A stretch of 64,000 bases of DNA, taken from contig NZ_JAHVJA010000001.1 in the NCBI RefSeq assembly GCF_019801465.1, forward strand, positions 558,001 to 622,000, written 5' to 3'. Both the position numbers and the translations under genes were made by a program. The notes beneath the pieces were generated by a model. That model saw only the letters and a program-made list of their open reading frames with translations. It was not told the DNA's origin and made no database searches. Numbering within the stretch: the first letter of the stretch is position 1; each line of letters begins with the position of its first letter. Below, one piece after another: positions 9,930-19,282 of the stretch. Source of the DNA: Leisingera daeponensis (GTDB taxonomy: Bacteria > Pseudomonadota > Alphaproteobacteria > Rhodobacterales > Rhodobacteraceae).

Positions 9930-12336
9930 TTGCAAACACCTTTAACAGGTCCGCCGGGTCAATGCGGCTGAGACGCCGCGCCGGAAGGGCGGCGGCAATA
10001 ACTGCTGCCAAGAGCGCCAGCAGGAACAGCCGCAGCCAGTCGCCGGGAAAGAGGAACATAGGCAGCTTCCAGCCAAAGGCCTCCACATTGATCACAGACA
10101 GCAGCGCCCAGGCCAGAACCAGGCCCAGCGGCAGCGCAAGCAGCGCAGTGAAGGCTGCAAGAAGCAGGCTGCGCAGCAGTTCCGTGGCGGCCAGCTGGCG
10201 GCGGGTCAGGCCCATGGCCCAAACCGGCGCCAGCTGCGGCAGGCGCTGGGTCCACAAGGTTAGCAGGCTGGTCAGCAGCGCAAATCCGGCCACGCCGAGC
10301 GTCAGCAGGTTGAGAGCGGCGGTAATGACAAATGTTCTCTCGAATACAGCCAGGGAGCGGGCCTTGGCCGTGGCTTGGTCAGTAATGTTTTGCCTTGGTA
10401 TATCAATGTCCTGCCGGATTTTTCTAATCACCCCTGGAACCTCCTCAGGGGAAGTCCGCAGGCCAAACTGGCGGTTTGGTATGTCAGGTGCGCGGGCCAA
10501 AAGCGCCTGCATGGCAACCATCGCCTGGCCGCTGGGATTGCCGTAGTCGGAGTAGATCCCGGCGACCGGCAACCGCCATCCCGGTTCGAGTTCCACGAGA
10601 CTGCCCGGGGCCAGATCGTACCGGCGCGCAAGCTGTTCATTGATCAGCACGCCGCCGCCGCTGGAAATCCGGTCCCAGACATCCGGAAGCGCGTCCAGCA
10701 ACGGCCAGTTCTCCCGGTAGGCATCGTTGTCTTCATAGCCATAGATCCGCAGGGAAGTCCCCTTGAACCGGGTATCATAGTAGCGGCGCGGCAGAACCGT
10801 AATGCCCTGCTTGTCCGCCCATTGCTCCAGTTCGGCGCCCTGGGCGTCACTGATCGCGGTGACGTAGATCTCGGCAAACAGCCGCTGGTCCAGCCAGCCG
10901 GTAAAGGTCTGGCGGAAGCTGGACACCATGGTGCCGACGCCGACATTCGCCGCAAGCGCCAGCAAAAGCGCCATAAGGGCAAGCGACATACCTGGCAGCT
11001 GTGCTTTCGTATCCGCCCAAAGCCACTCAGCAAAAGCGCCCTCGGCCAGCCGCCCTCCCAGCGACAGCCCGGCGGAAATCAAAAGTGGAAGCATCAGCGC
11101 GGCTCCGAGCATGAGCGCGCCAAGGAATGCAAACCCAGCAATAAGACCTTGAAAAATTTGAAGTACAAGCACTCCGCCGGCGATTATGACAAAACCGGTC
11201 AAGGCTCCGGCCAAATGCGATCGTGTGGCTTGCTGGCCCCGGGCGCGGGTTGCCGGAGCGGCCAGCAACGGCATCCGGCAGAGCGAATAGAAAGCCTTCG
11301 CGCCGGCTAGGAAGGCTCCGACCAAAGTCATGGCCAGACCGGACAGCACCCAGCTTGGGCGCAGGGACAAGCTGCCATCCACTGGTACCCCATAAAGGCC
11401 GGCCAAGGTGGCACTGACCCCCGGTAGCAGCGCCGCCGCAACCGCATAGCCCCCGGCGAGCCCCACAGCACTGGAGATGAGTGCAATCACAGCCATCTCA
11501 GCAGCAAAAAGAGCTGTCAGAAGCCGCATCGGCACCCCAAGGCTGCGCAAGGTCCTGATCATCCCGCGCCGCTGCTCAAGGCTGAGGGCGATGGTACCTT
11601 GAACGATGAACAGGCCGACGGCAAAGGAAAGAAGGCCGAAAGCGGTCAGGTTCAGATGGAAGCTATCCGTCAGCCGCGCTGCGTCGGACCCGTCGGCTCT
11701 TGCAGGGACGAAGGTCAGTTCCGGCGCCAGTTCCTTAAGCGGTGCCAGACCCGGCCGCTGATCCGGCAGCACCAGCAGATAACTCAGGCTGTCGGGCCGC
11801 CGCAGCAGGCGGCTGGCAAGGCTGAGATCCGCCAACGCCACGCCGCGTGGCAAGGCAGCCGTGGGCGTCACTGGGTGAACGGTTTGCGCCGCCTGCAATT
11901 GCACCGCCGTTTCCGGATGTGCAAAAAGCCTGCCAGGCGGCAGCAGCGCCTCCAAAGGACGCGCGGTGCCGTGCTCCGCGGCCGCCTGCAGTGCCGCTGC
12001 GCGGGGGTGCTGGAGTAGGTCCACCCCCATTAAATCAAACGTTTGCAGTTCGAACCTGACCACCCCCGTCAGCACCGGCGCCAGTTTCCAACCGGCGCGC
12101 CGCAGATCCGCATACCGGCCAAGCGGGATGGTTCCGGATTCGGGGTTAAGACGTGCGGAGTCCGCTGTGCCTAGTTGTTCTGCTGCCTGAGCATAACTAG
12201 CGCGCGCCTCTGCATTGATGGCCTGAACCGCTGACCACAATCCGGCTGCCAGTGCCAGTCCGGCAATCAGGGTCGCCAGTTGCAGCGGGTGGCGCCGCCA
12301 ATGCGACAGGATCGCCTGCAATGCTGCGGGGGTCAT
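9919..12336 (-). CDS. ABC transporter permease, FtsX family (AttF/AttG-like, fused)
   Basis: Inner-membrane permease of 805 residues with an N-terminal helix (about 16-35), a large extracytoplasmic domain, a first FtsX block of three helices (about 225-345), several central helices, a second extracytoplasmic domain and a C-terminal FtsX block (about 680-800). The duplicated FtsX arrangement is typical of exporters of the MacB/LolCE and Att type, here as a single polypeptide rather than separate AttF and AttG subunits. The start codon overlaps the end of the ATPase gene by 4 bases. The mechanism is likely mechanotransmission to, or release of, a lipid-associated or secreted product; the substrate is unknown. 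Confidence 0.9.
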   Translation of the reverse strand: MTPAALQAILSHWRRHPLQLATLIAGLALAAGLWSAVQAINAEARASYAQAAEQLGTADSARLNPESGTIPLGRYADLRRAGWKLAPVLTGVVRFELQTFDLMGVDLLQHPRAAALQAAAEHGTARPLEALLPPGRLFAHPETAVQLQAAQTVHPVTPTAALPRGVALADLSLASRLLRRPDSLSYLLVLPDQRPGLAPLKELAPELTFVPARADGSDAARLTDSFHLNLTAFGLLSFAVGLFIVQGTIALSLEQRRGMIRTLRSLGVPMRLLTALFAAEMAVIALISSAVGLAGGYAVAAALLPGVSATLAGLYGVPVDGSLSLRPSWVLSGLAMTLVGAFLAGAKAFYSLCRMPLLAAPATRARGQQATRSHLAGALTGFVIIAGGVLVLQIFQGLIAGFAFLGALMLGAALMLPLLISAGLSLGGRLAEGAFAEWLWADTKAQLPGMSLALMALLLALAANVGVGTMVSSFRQTFTGWLDQRLFAEIYVTAISDAQGAELEQWADKQGITVLPRRYYDTRFKGTSLRIYGYEDNDAYRENWPLLDALPDVWDRISSGGGVLINEQLARRYDLAPGSLVELEPGWRLPVAGIYSDYGNPSGQAMVAMQALLARAPDIPNRQFGLRTSPEEVPGVIRKIRQDIDIPRQNITDQATAKARSLAVFERTFVITAALNLLTLGVAGFALLTSLLTLWTQRLPQLAPVWAMGLTRRQLAATELLRSLLLAAFTALLALPLGLVLAWALLSVINVEAFGWKLPMFLFPGDWLRLFLLALLAAVIAAALPARRLSRIDPADLLKVFANER

Positions 12337-12989
12337 GAAACTGTACCGTGCCGCAGATGCAGACGCCGGTCCAGCATTTGCGCAATGGCGTTTGAGTGGG
12401 TTACCAGAAACAGCGCCGTACCGCTTTCCCGGACGAGTTCCAGCATGAGCTCCATCACTGCCGTGCTGGCGGCTTCATCCAGGTTGCCGGTTGGTTCATC
12501 CGCCAGCAAAAGTTTGGGCCGCACGGCCAGAGCGCGTGCAATGGCGGCGCGCTGCTGCTGGCCGCCGGACAGCTGCTCTGGATAACGGCCCAACAGGCCG
12601 GACAAGCCGAGGCGGTCCGCCAGCCTTTGCCCCCAAGCCGCATCCCATGTGCCCCCGAGCCTGGCATGCAGCGCAATATTCTTCTCAATGTTAAGTGAAG
12701 GTATCAGGTTAAATTGCTGAAAAACCAGTGAAACGTGACGACGTCGCAGGGCGGCTTTCTGTCCGTCCCCAAGCTCCGACAGGCGGACACCATCAATCCC
12801 GATCTCTCCGCTGTCGAAATGATCCAGTGCCGCCGCCAGGTGCAGCAAGGTGCTCTTGCCGGAGCCGCTATCGCCTGTCAATGCCAGGCTGGTGCCTGCT
12901 GACAGGTCCAGCGAGACCCCGCGCAGCACAGCTGTCTCCACTGTTTGGCCCGGGTACGACTTGGTGACATCGCGGATCGTCAGAACCAT
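12333..12989 (-). CDS. ABC transporter ATP-binding protein (LolD/AttE-like)
   Basis: Cytoplasmic ATPase of 218 residues that powers the adjacent FtsX permease. All motifs are present: Walker A GDSGSGKST at residues 39-47, Q-loop in LVFQQFNLIP, signature LSGGQQQRAAIARAL near 139, Walker B LLLADEPTGNLD near 160 and the switch histidine in LVTHSN. It is the first gene of the three-gene minus-strand operon ATPase-permease-AttH. Its promoter must lie in the 195-bp divergent region shared with the ion-channel gene (12990-13184), where no clear elements were identified. Confidence 0.93.
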   Translation of the reverse strand: MVLTIRDVTKSYPGQTVETAVLRGVSLDLSAGTSLALTGDSGSGKSTLLHLAAALDHFDSGEIGIDGVRLSELGDGQKAALRRRHVSLVFQQFNLIPSLNIEKNIALHARLGGTWDAAWGQRLADRLGLSGLLGRYPEQLSGGQQQRAAIARALAVRPKLLLADEPTGNLDEAASTAVMELMLELVRESGTALFLVTHSNAIAQMLDRRLHLRHGTVS

Positions 12990-13184
12990 TTACGGCAACC
13001 TTCCGGCCTTTGGTCTTGATGTGCTGCAAGGTAGTCAATACCGATGGCTGCAGGATGTCCAGCCGGACACATCCAGGACGCTGGTTCATTGGCGCAGCGG
13101 ATTGCTGAAATCCCAGCCAGCTGGCATGATTTCCGAGGTGAAGCCGGGGGCGCCTAGGGTCGAAAAAAGAACAGGAGGTCCGGC

Positions 13185-13634
13185 ATGACGCTGTGGAACC
13201 AGCTGCTGTGGGGATCCATAAATCTCAGTGCTTGCCTGATCCTGGAGATCACGATCCTCGTCTGGTGTGCGTCCGTCTTGAACAGGCTGTCAGAACGGTT
13301 CGGGAAACCCTACCGACGCTGGCAGCTGGCCCTGATGCTGGTGGTGGCCATCTTCATTATCCTTGGCAGCCATACGGCGCAGGTCTGGATCTGGTCCGCG
13401 GCATTTGTCCTGGTCGGGGCGATCGCGGACTGGAATACTTCGGTCTATTTTTCGCTGGCAACCTATACCACACTGGGCTACGGCGACGTCGTGCTAGGGC
13501 CCGCCTTGAGGATTTTCGCTGCCTTTGCAGCGGTAACGGGACTGTTCGGATTTGGAATCAGCACTGCCTTCCTTGTCAGCGCCATGAGCCGCCTTTTTTC
13601 ATTGGACGGTCAGCACTCTGACAGCAGAAATTAA
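13185..13634 (+). CDS. Two-TM potassium channel family protein (Ion_trans_2)
   Basis: Small inner-membrane cation channel subunit, 149 residues. There are hydrophobic segments near residues 8-27, 45-82 and 110-135 and a pore loop with the selectivity filter TLGYGD at residues 96-101, which is the K+-channel signature. No cytoplasmic RCK/TrkA-N domain is present, so gating regulation is not evident. The start ATG 13185 follows AGGAGG at good spacing. The stop overlaps the converging cardiolipin synthase stop by four bases. Confidence 0.85.
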   Translation: MTLWNQLLWGSINLSACLILEITILVWCASVLNRLSERFGKPYRRWQLALMLVVAIFIILGSHTAQVWIWSAAFVLVGAIADWNTSVYFSLATYTTLGYGDVVLGPALRIFAAFAAVTGLFGFGISTAFLVSAMSRLFSLDGQHSDSRN

Positions 13635-15046
13635 AGCACCGGAGCCAGCAGGCGGGCGGCCGGGGCCAACAGGCGGACCCTGAGTTTCTGCTGGACCAGC
13701 CCTTCCGTCAGGTCCCGGGCGTTTTGAAAATCCTTGGCGAGCATTTCAGCAATTTCGGCCGCCGGGCGCTCATCAAAAAACAAGGCCATGGTTTCAAAAT
13801 TCAGCCGGAAAGAGCGGTTGTCCAAATTCGCTGTTCCAATCCCTGCGATTGTGTCGTCCGCTACAAAGCATTTCTGGTGCATAAAGCCGCCCTGATAGCG
13901 CAGGATGCGTACCCCGGCGTCGCGCAGTTCATCAAAAAATGCAAAGCTGGCGAGCCACGGCAGGTAGTGGTCGACCGTCTCCGGCAGCAGCAGCCTGACG
14001 TCGACGCCGCGCAGCCCGGCGTGTTTCAATGCCGCAAAAACATCCTGGTCAGGAACAAAGTAGGGGGACGCCAGCCAAATCCTGTGTTGGGCGGCGGTGA
14101 TTGCAGAAAAGAAAAGCATCGAGCCGTTGCCGGTTGTGTCGCCGGGGCCGGTCGAGGCAATCAGGGCAGGCAGGTCTTGCGGCGAGGGTTCAGGCTCCCA
14201 GTTCAGAAGGTCCAGGACCGGTTCTTGGGTGCGCCAGTGCCAGTCCTCGGCAAAAGACAGCTGCAGCTGCTGGACAATTGGCCCGTTCAGGCGGACATGG
14301 GTATCTCTCCAGGGGCCGAAATGAGGATTCAGCCCCATGTACTCGTCCCCGACGTTGAGGCCACCTGTGAAGCCAGTGCGGCCATCGATGACCACGGTTT
14401 TCCTGTGGTTCCGGAAATTGATCCGCAAACGGTGCCAGGGGCCGCGCTGCACAGCCGGGTCAATCATGTTGACACCCGCTTCCTCAAGCGTCTGCTTGAA
14501 ATCCCGGGACAGCTTGCGGCTGCCTACACTGTCGGTCACGAACCAAACCGTGACGCCGCGCTGTGCCGCGGCGATCAGCCGGGAATGGAACTGCCTACCC
14601 AGGCCGTCATCCCGCAGAATGTAATACTGGACTAGAATATAATCTTGCGCATTTTCAATGGCTTCAAATATTGAATTAAAAGTTTCCTCTCCGTTGACAA
14701 GAAGCTTCATGCCGTTGCCGCGGCATACTTTCAGGCCCGCGATCATTTCAAACGGGGCTGTGTTGATCCCCTTGGCCGCGGGCGCCTCCGTTTGAGAACT
14801 TGTATAGTTGCGTTTGGCAATGACCGCCTGCTCCGCCGCCCGGCGCGCTTTCCAGTAGCCTTTGAACCGGTGGTGGCCAAAGATCAGGTAGGCGGGCAGG
14901 GCAAGGAGAGGGGCCGCAAGCAGAAATACCACCCATCCTATAGCGCCTTGCGGCGTTCGTGCGGTCCGGGCGGCACTCAGCGCCGCCAGGCCGGCAGCCG
15001 TCCAGGTTGCAGCCAGGGCGGCCGTGCTGAAAACAATCCAGAACAT
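13631..15046 (-). CDS. cls: Cardiolipin synthase (phospholipase D superfamily)
   Basis: Makes cardiolipin from two phosphatidylglycerols at the inner membrane; 471 residues, normal for ClsA-type enzymes. Two N-terminal membrane helices (about 1-25 and 37-57) precede two PLD domains, each with an HKD motif: HRKTVVIDGRTGFTGG near residue 214 and HQKCFVADDTIAGIGTANLD near residue 392. Intact His-Lys-Asp residues in both indicate an active enzyme. Stands alone; upstream lies the divergent YihY gene about 100 bases away. Confidence 0.93.
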   Translation of the reverse strand: MFWIVFSTAALAATWTAAGLAALSAARTARTPQGAIGWVVFLLAAPLLALPAYLIFGHHRFKGYWKARRAAEQAVIAKRNYTSSQTEAPAAKGINTAPFEMIAGLKVCRGNGMKLLVNGEETFNSIFEAIENAQDYILVQYYILRDDGLGRQFHSRLIAAAQRGVTVWFVTDSVGSRKLSRDFKQTLEEAGVNMIDPAVQRGPWHRLRINFRNHRKTVVIDGRTGFTGGLNVGDEYMGLNPHFGPWRDTHVRLNGPIVQQLQLSFAEDWHWRTQEPVLDLLNWEPEPSPQDLPALIASTGPGDTTGNGSMLFFSAITAAQHRIWLASPYFVPDQDVFAALKHAGLRGVDVRLLLPETVDHYLPWLASFAFFDELRDAGVRILRYQGGFMHQKCFVADDTIAGIGTANLDNRSFRLNFETMALFFDERPAAEIAEMLAKDFQNARDLTEGLVQQKLRVRLLAPAARLLAPVL

Positions 15047-15148
15047 CTAGGGCTCCAAAATCTGCCTTTGACTCAACCTAATGCGGAAAGGGGCAGCCCG
15101 CCATGCCAACTGCCGCTGCGTCCTTTCAGCTTTGATGGAGGAGGTGTT

Positions 15149-16057
15149 TTGGCGCTGGTATTTTCCCTGCAGTTGTGGGACCTTGCCGGTATGCCGATCC
15201 TGCCGCCCTTCCGAATGTGGCCTGCCGCATTGTTAACCGCCGCAAGCCGTTTTAACCGGAAGAACGGCTGGGTGATGAGCAGCCATATCGCGATGTCGAT
15301 GATGCTGGCACTGTTTCCTTTTGTGCTGTTCACCGTGGCGCTGGCAGGCACTGTCGCCGGGTTCTTGTCCCAGGAGGTTGAGGTTGAGGCCATGACGGAG
15401 CAGGTGTTCAGCGTCTGGCCGGACGCGGTGGCACGGCCGATTCTGACAGAGCTGAAAGCGGTTCTGCGGACATCCAATACCCAGTTGGTGACGCTCGGCG
15501 GCTTGTTTGCGCTTTATTTCGCGTCAAACGGAGTCGACGCCGTGCGCACAGCCATGGTTCAAGCCTACCATGATACGGACAGCCGGCCTTTTTGGCGGTC
15601 GCGGGCGCTGTGCATTGCCCTGGTTATCCTCGGCGGGGCAGGCATTCTGGCCGCTGCGGTGTTCGAGGTGATCATGCCGCTGTATGTGCGCCATATCGCC
15701 AAACTCCTTCCGTTCGCCACCGTGCCGCATGGCTGGGAGCAGGGGTTGAGAGGCATCCTGGCGCTGGCGCTTCCGACCGGTGCGGTTCTGGCGTTCCATG
15801 TGTTGCTTCCGGGCCGCGTTCATCGTTTCCGGCGGATCCTTCCGGGCGCAGTGCTGACTCTGCTGCTTTGGCTTATCTGCGGCAGCGGTTTCGCCATCTA
15901 TGTCGGGTCCTTTGCCCAGTATTCAGCCACCTATGCGGGCCTTGCCGGGGCCATGGCGGCGATGATCTTCCTTTACCTGAACTCCGCCATTCTGATCTTG
16001 GGCGCGGAATTTAACGGCGCTCTGATCGATATGGCAAACAGCATGGGCCGCACGTAG
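15149..16057 (+). CDS. YihY/BrkB family inner-membrane protein
   Basis: Polytopic membrane protein of the YihY (formerly 'ribonuclease BN') family, 302 residues, with about six helices and the family features GWVMSSHIAMSMMLALFPF and FAIYVGSFAQYSATYAGLAGAMA near the C-terminus. Function of the family is not firmly established; it is not an RNase. The start is uncertain: TTG 15149 is preceded by GGAGGAGG at a good distance, while the ATG 15191 has only a weak site. The frame stays open into the antisense of the cls gene but that part is a shadow. Confidence 0.85.
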   Translation: MALVFSLQLWDLAGMPILPPFRMWPAALLTAASRFNRKNGWVMSSHIAMSMMLALFPFVLFTVALAGTVAGFLSQEVEVEAMTEQVFSVWPDAVARPILTELKAVLRTSNTQLVTLGGLFALYFASNGVDAVRTAMVQAYHDTDSRPFWRSRALCIALVILGGAGILAAAVFEVIMPLYVRHIAKLLPFATVPHGWEQGLRGILALALPTGAVLAFHVLLPGRVHRFRRILPGAVLTLLLWLICGSGFAIYVGSFAQYSATYAGLAGAMAAMIFLYLNSAILILGAEFNGALIDMANSMGRT

Positions 16058-16186
16058 CACCTGCGGAACTGCCGCAACTGTTTCCGTTTGTTCAACAATT
16101 AGGCAGCTTTGCCACAATTGCGCCCAAGTTTCATCCCGGTCGCCCATTAGGACTGCAGCAAGGCAGCGGATCCAGAAGGGGCCATC

Positions 16187-16375
16187 ATGACAGAACTGCA
16201 AACCAAACTGCGCCACATACGGCTGTTTGAGCTGATGCGGCAGCGCGGGATGGCCTGTCATACCGGCCGCAATCTGCGGGTCTCCCGGCTTTCAGATGAA
16301 GACGGAGAGGACGCAGCCCTGCTGCGCACCCTGGCAGCCCGGTCGCTGACAACGCCCCACAGCCGCCGGATCTGA
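16187..16375 (+). CDS. Short hypothetical protein, 62 aa
   Basis: Small basic protein of no recognised family lying between YihY and the converging rlmE. The ATG has AAGGGG six bases upstream. The product is rich in Arg and Leu with no membrane segment or cysteine motif. It ends 6 bases before the rlmE stop. The binding site supports it, but the length is short enough that chance cannot be excluded. Confidence 0.4.
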   Translation: MTELQTKLRHIRLFELMRQRGMACHTGRNLRVSRLSDEDGEDAALLRTLAARSLTTPHSRRI

Positions 16376-16381
16376 TCGGGA

Positions 16382-17098
16382 TCAGCCGCGGAAACCCGTG
16401 GCTACCACAAATTTCTCAGAGCTGTCCGACCGCGAGGAGGGCGGCTTGATATTCATCACTTTGGTGAATTTCTGTTTCAGCAGTTTCTGCAGTTCACCCT
16501 CGGCACCTCCAGCGAGCACCTTGGCAACAAAGGTGCCGCCGTCCTCCAGCACGTCAAAGGCAAAATAGGCGGCGGTTTCGCACAGCGAGATAATGCGCAA
16601 ATGGTCGGTCTGCTTATGGCCGGAGCTAGCTGCCGCCATATCAGACATAACAACATCCGCCTTGCCGCCCAGCCATTCCTTGACCTTGTCGTCGGCGCCG
16701 TCGTCCATGAAGTCCAGCTGGTGGAATTCCGCACCCGCCAGCGGTTCGACTTCTTGCAGGTCAACGCCAATGATACGGCCCACGGCCTTGCCCTGTTTTT
16801 CACCAAGTGCATTGATGCGCTTGACCGCGACCTGCGCCCAGCCGCCGGGCGCGCAGCCAAGGTCGACGACGCGGGCGCCGTTCACCAGAAAGCGGAATTT
16901 ATCGTCCAGCTCCATGATCTTATACGCGGCGCGACCGCGGTAGCCTTCGGCCTGGGCGCGTTTGACATAAGGATCGTTCAGCTGCCGCTGCAGCCAGCGG
17001 GTCGAGCTGAGCTTGCGCCCGCGGGCGGTTTTCACATTGACCTTCAGATCCCGCTGCCCGCGGCCGGATGTGTTTTTACCAGTGGGGGTCTTTGCCAT
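16382..17098 (-). CDS. rlmE: 23S rRNA (uridine-2'-O)-methyltransferase RlmE
   Basis: SAM-dependent enzyme that 2'-O-methylates U2552 of 23S rRNA in the 50S A-loop; 238 residues, slightly longer than the E. coli enzyme because of a basic N-terminal extension. The SAM-binding motif [15 protein letters not shown] and the K-D-K-E catalytic tetrad are visible in [21 protein letters not shown] and SSEKFVVA. The start is ATG 17098 with CGGAGA upstream; a longer frame to 17209 has no support. Gene order ppx-like, DUF2007-like, rlmE on the same strand suggests one transcript, as seen in related genomes. Confidence 0.95.
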   Translation of the reverse strand: MAKTPTGKNTSGRGQRDLKVNVKTARGRKLSSTRWLQRQLNDPYVKRAQAEGYRGRAAYKIMELDDKFRFLVNGARVVDLGCAPGGWAQVAVKRINALGEKQGKAVGRIIGVDLQEVEPLAGAEFHQLDFMDDGADDKVKEWLGGKADVVMSDMAAASSGHKQTDHLRIISLCETAAYFAFDVLEDGGTFVAKVLAGGAEGELQKLLKQKFTKVMNIKPPSSRSDSSEKFVVATGFRG

Positions 17099-17150
17099 AA
17101 GCGTTTTCTCCGAAAGTGCCGGCTGCAGATAACCTCTTGCTCCTGCCGGA

Positions 17151-17531
17151 TCAAGGCGATGCTTTTTTCCCCGGCAGCGCAAGATCAGGCCAGGGAGCGG
17201 AAATGCCAAGCACCAGATACCCTAGAAGGTTTGCAGCCTTGTCCCAAGGGCCATTCTTATCCTCTGCAGCGGGAGGGGCCTCGCCCCAAAAATCTTCAGT
17301 GGCCACTGGTCTCAGATGCCCTCTGTGAATAGCGCGAAGGTACTCAGAAGCCTCCGCTGCCTCTTCGGCCGGAACCCGGATCGGAACCCCGCCAAATGCC
17401 AGGCTGTGATGTGGCAGAAGCGTGATTGTGTTGATCCCCGGGCAGAATACCTGGAACCCGGCAGCCTCCAGGGCTGAAACCGTTACTGAGACTGTGCTGA
17501 GCCGGTAAGCTATGGCAATGGTCGAATACAT
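17151..17531 (-). CDS. DUF2007-like small protein with C-terminal hydrophobic segment
   Basis: Protein of 126 residues. Residues about 15-70 fit the DUF2007 pattern: an [10 protein letters not shown] stretch followed by a [20 protein letters not shown] stretch, as in small alpha/beta proteins annotated 'putative signal transducing protein'. The C-terminal part has one moderately hydrophobic helix (about 102-118). The start is ATG 17531 because AAGGTG lies six bases upstream; a GTG three codons earlier has no site. It lies between the Ppx/GppA gene (30 bp) and rlmE (52 bp), all on the minus strand. Function unknown. Confidence 0.65.
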   Translation of the reverse strand: MYSTIAIAYRLSTVSVTVSALEAAGFQVFCPGINTITLLPHHSLAFGGVPIRVPAEEAAEASEYLRAIHRGHLRPVATEDFWGEAPPAAEDKNGPWDKAANLLGYLVLGISAPWPDLALPGKKASP

Positions 17532-17561
17532 GCATGGCACCTTGCAAATTCTGTAGAGCAG

Positions 17562-18674
17562 TCAGTACAGGCCGTCTTCCAGAACGCCATCCGCACTCAT
17601 CTGCGCGTACAGCAGGCCTTCGCGCAAGCCGCGGTCCGCGACCGACAGCCGGTCGGTGGGCCAGCAGCGCAGCAGTGCCTGCAGGATCGCGGACCCGGAC
17701 ATGATCAGCGCCTGCCGGTCCTCTCCGATGCGGGGGTCGCGCCGGCGGCCTTGAGGGCCGAGTTCCAGGTAGCCGCGGATCACCTTGTCAATCTGGTCAC
17801 TGGTCATCCGCAGGCCGTCGACCTTGGTCCGGTCATAGCGTTTGAGCCCCAGATGCGATGCCGCCACGGTTGTGACGGTGCCGGATGTGCCAACGATCTG
17901 GAACCCTTCCCGGGCTTGCTCATCTTTGTAGGGAGCAAAATCAGCAAGGTTCTCCTCAAAGAACCAACTCATCAGGGCGAAACGCGCGGCATCATCTTCC
18001 ACATCGTTGAACTGGTCGCGCAGCGTAGCAACCCCCAGCGGCACGGAGATCCAGTCCACCACCCTGGCCGCGGGGAAGGGGCTTTCGGTCGGGTGAAACC
18101 CATTGTGCAGCCGCATGATTGCCGCCGGACGGTCCCGCCGCGGTACTGAGGAGATGTCGATCCACACCAGTTCAGTCGAGCCGCCGCCAATATCAACCAC
18201 CAGAAGCTGCTCTGTCTTGGTGGACACCAGCGGCGCGCAGGAGATCACCGCCAGCCGGGCCTCTTCCTCCGGCTGGATTATCTCCAGCGTCAGCCCGGTT
18301 TCCCGTTTCACCTGGCGAATGAAGTCGCGCGCGTTCTTGGCCCGGCGGCAGGCTTCGGTTGCCACCAGACGCATCCGCTTGACCTTGTTGCGCTTGAGTT
18401 TTTGCTGGCAGATGCGCAGCGCCTGAATGGTGCGCGCCATCGAGGACCGCGACAGCCGCCCGGTCCGCTCCAGTCCGGCGCCCAATTGCACCGACTTGGA
18501 GAAGCTGTCGACCACATGGATACCGCTGCCCTTGGGCTGGGCGATCAGCATGCGGCAGCTATTTGTTCCCAAATCCAGCGCCGCATAGAGCGCATCAGGA
18601 TCGGGACGGGCCGGTGCAGGGGTCTCAACCGCTTTGGGAAACGCGCCCGCACCTTTCGAGCGCCTGGGCGCCAT
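17562..18674 (-). CDS. ppx: Ppx/GppA family phosphatase (exopolyphosphatase / pppGpp phosphohydrolase)
   Basis: Member of the ASKHA sugar-kinase/actin-like phosphatases that hydrolyse polyphosphate or pppGpp; 370 residues. The N-terminal ATPase fold shows ALDLGTNSCRMLIAQ (about residues 31-45), a second phosphate loop VVDIGGGSTELVWI (about 163-176) and the following adenosine motif region IVGTSGTVTTVAA. The C-terminal HD-like extension of long Ppx proteins is absent, so this is the short form typical of alphaproteobacteria. Polyphosphate versus pppGpp preference cannot be read from sequence. It heads a minus-strand group with the DUF2007-like protein and rlmE. Confidence 0.88.
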   Translation of the reverse strand: MAPRRSKGAGAFPKAVETPAPARPDPDALYAALDLGTNSCRMLIAQPKGSGIHVVDSFSKSVQLGAGLERTGRLSRSSMARTIQALRICQQKLKRNKVKRMRLVATEACRRAKNARDFIRQVKRETGLTLEIIQPEEEARLAVISCAPLVSTKTEQLLVVDIGGGSTELVWIDISSVPRRDRPAAIMRLHNGFHPTESPFPAARVVDWISVPLGVATLRDQFNDVEDDAARFALMSWFFEENLADFAPYKDEQAREGFQIVGTSGTVTTVAASHLGLKRYDRTKVDGLRMTSDQIDKVIRGYLELGPQGRRRDPRIGEDRQALIMSGSAILQALLRCWPTDRLSVADRGLREGLLYAQMSADGVLEDGLY

Positions 18675-18885
18675 GATTCACGCCCTCCGATTATCGTGTT
18701 AAGAATGACAATAGGTGCGCATGTGCGGCGGCGCAAGCGCCCCGGCAGGAGAAGTGAAGCAATTTCCGCCGCTTCCCGGAAATCTCATAATCCACATGAA
18801 TATTTTGGCGGTTTTGCCCGGTGGCATTCGAAAGAGCACAAAGCTAGTGTCGCGGCAGCAAAACGTCGCTCAATCCCATCGTGTT

Positions 18886-18898
18886 GTCGAAATTCGAC
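18886..18898. promoter_or_regulatory. 13-bp perfect palindrome upstream of the one-carbon operon
   Basis: GTCGAA-A-TTCGAC lies 62 bp upstream of the first gene of the folate/corrinoid operon, in the 285-bp region divergent from the Ppx gene. Its position suits an operator for a dimeric regulator; identity of the regulator is unknown. Confidence 0.35.
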
Positions 18899-18959
18899 CA
18901 ACCTGCGGCGCTCCACCGCACTAGAACGTGGTCTATCCAGGCTAGGAGGAAGACAAGCC

Positions 18960-19256
18960 ATGCCCGACGTAACGATCGTTTACTGGCGCGATATCCCCGC
19001 GCAGGTCATCGTTGGCAAAGGCCGCCGTGGCGCCAAGCGTCAACTCGAAGAACGGTTCGAGCAGGCAATTGACCGCGCAGCCATGAAGGTGAACGCTAAG
19101 GATGCCGACGCCTACCTGGCTGAATGGCGCAAGGCACAGCCGTTTTCCGCTGACGGCGAGGCGGCTGACATTGCCGAGGCCGAAGCCAAGCGCCTGGAAG
19201 CTGAGTATGATCAGGACCGCCTGAAGGCGCTGATCGCGAATGACGGATGGGCATGA
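18960..19256 (+). CDS. Virulence-factor-domain protein (Pfam Virulence_fact type), 98 aa
   Basis: Small soluble protein beginning MPDVTIVYWRDIPAQVIVGKG, matching a family named 'virulence factor' only historically. It is preceded by AGGAGG. It is the first gene of an operon with the MetF-like reductase and the corrinoid methyltransferase, and in related bacteria it co-occurs with these genes, so a role in B12- or folate-linked methyl transfer is a better guess than virulence. No enzymatic motif is visible. Confidence 0.85.
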   Translation: MPDVTIVYWRDIPAQVIVGKGRRGAKRQLEERFEQAIDRAAMKVNAKDADAYLAEWRKAQPFSADGEAADIAEAEAKRLEAEYDQDRLKALIANDGWA

Positions 19257-19282
19257 CCCGTAGACCACTTTGGGAGGCCGTG

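Noticed and set aside
18675-18959. Possible SAM or SAH riboswitch ahead of the one-carbon operon
   Set aside because: No recognisable conserved core was seen; only a short palindrome could be supported.
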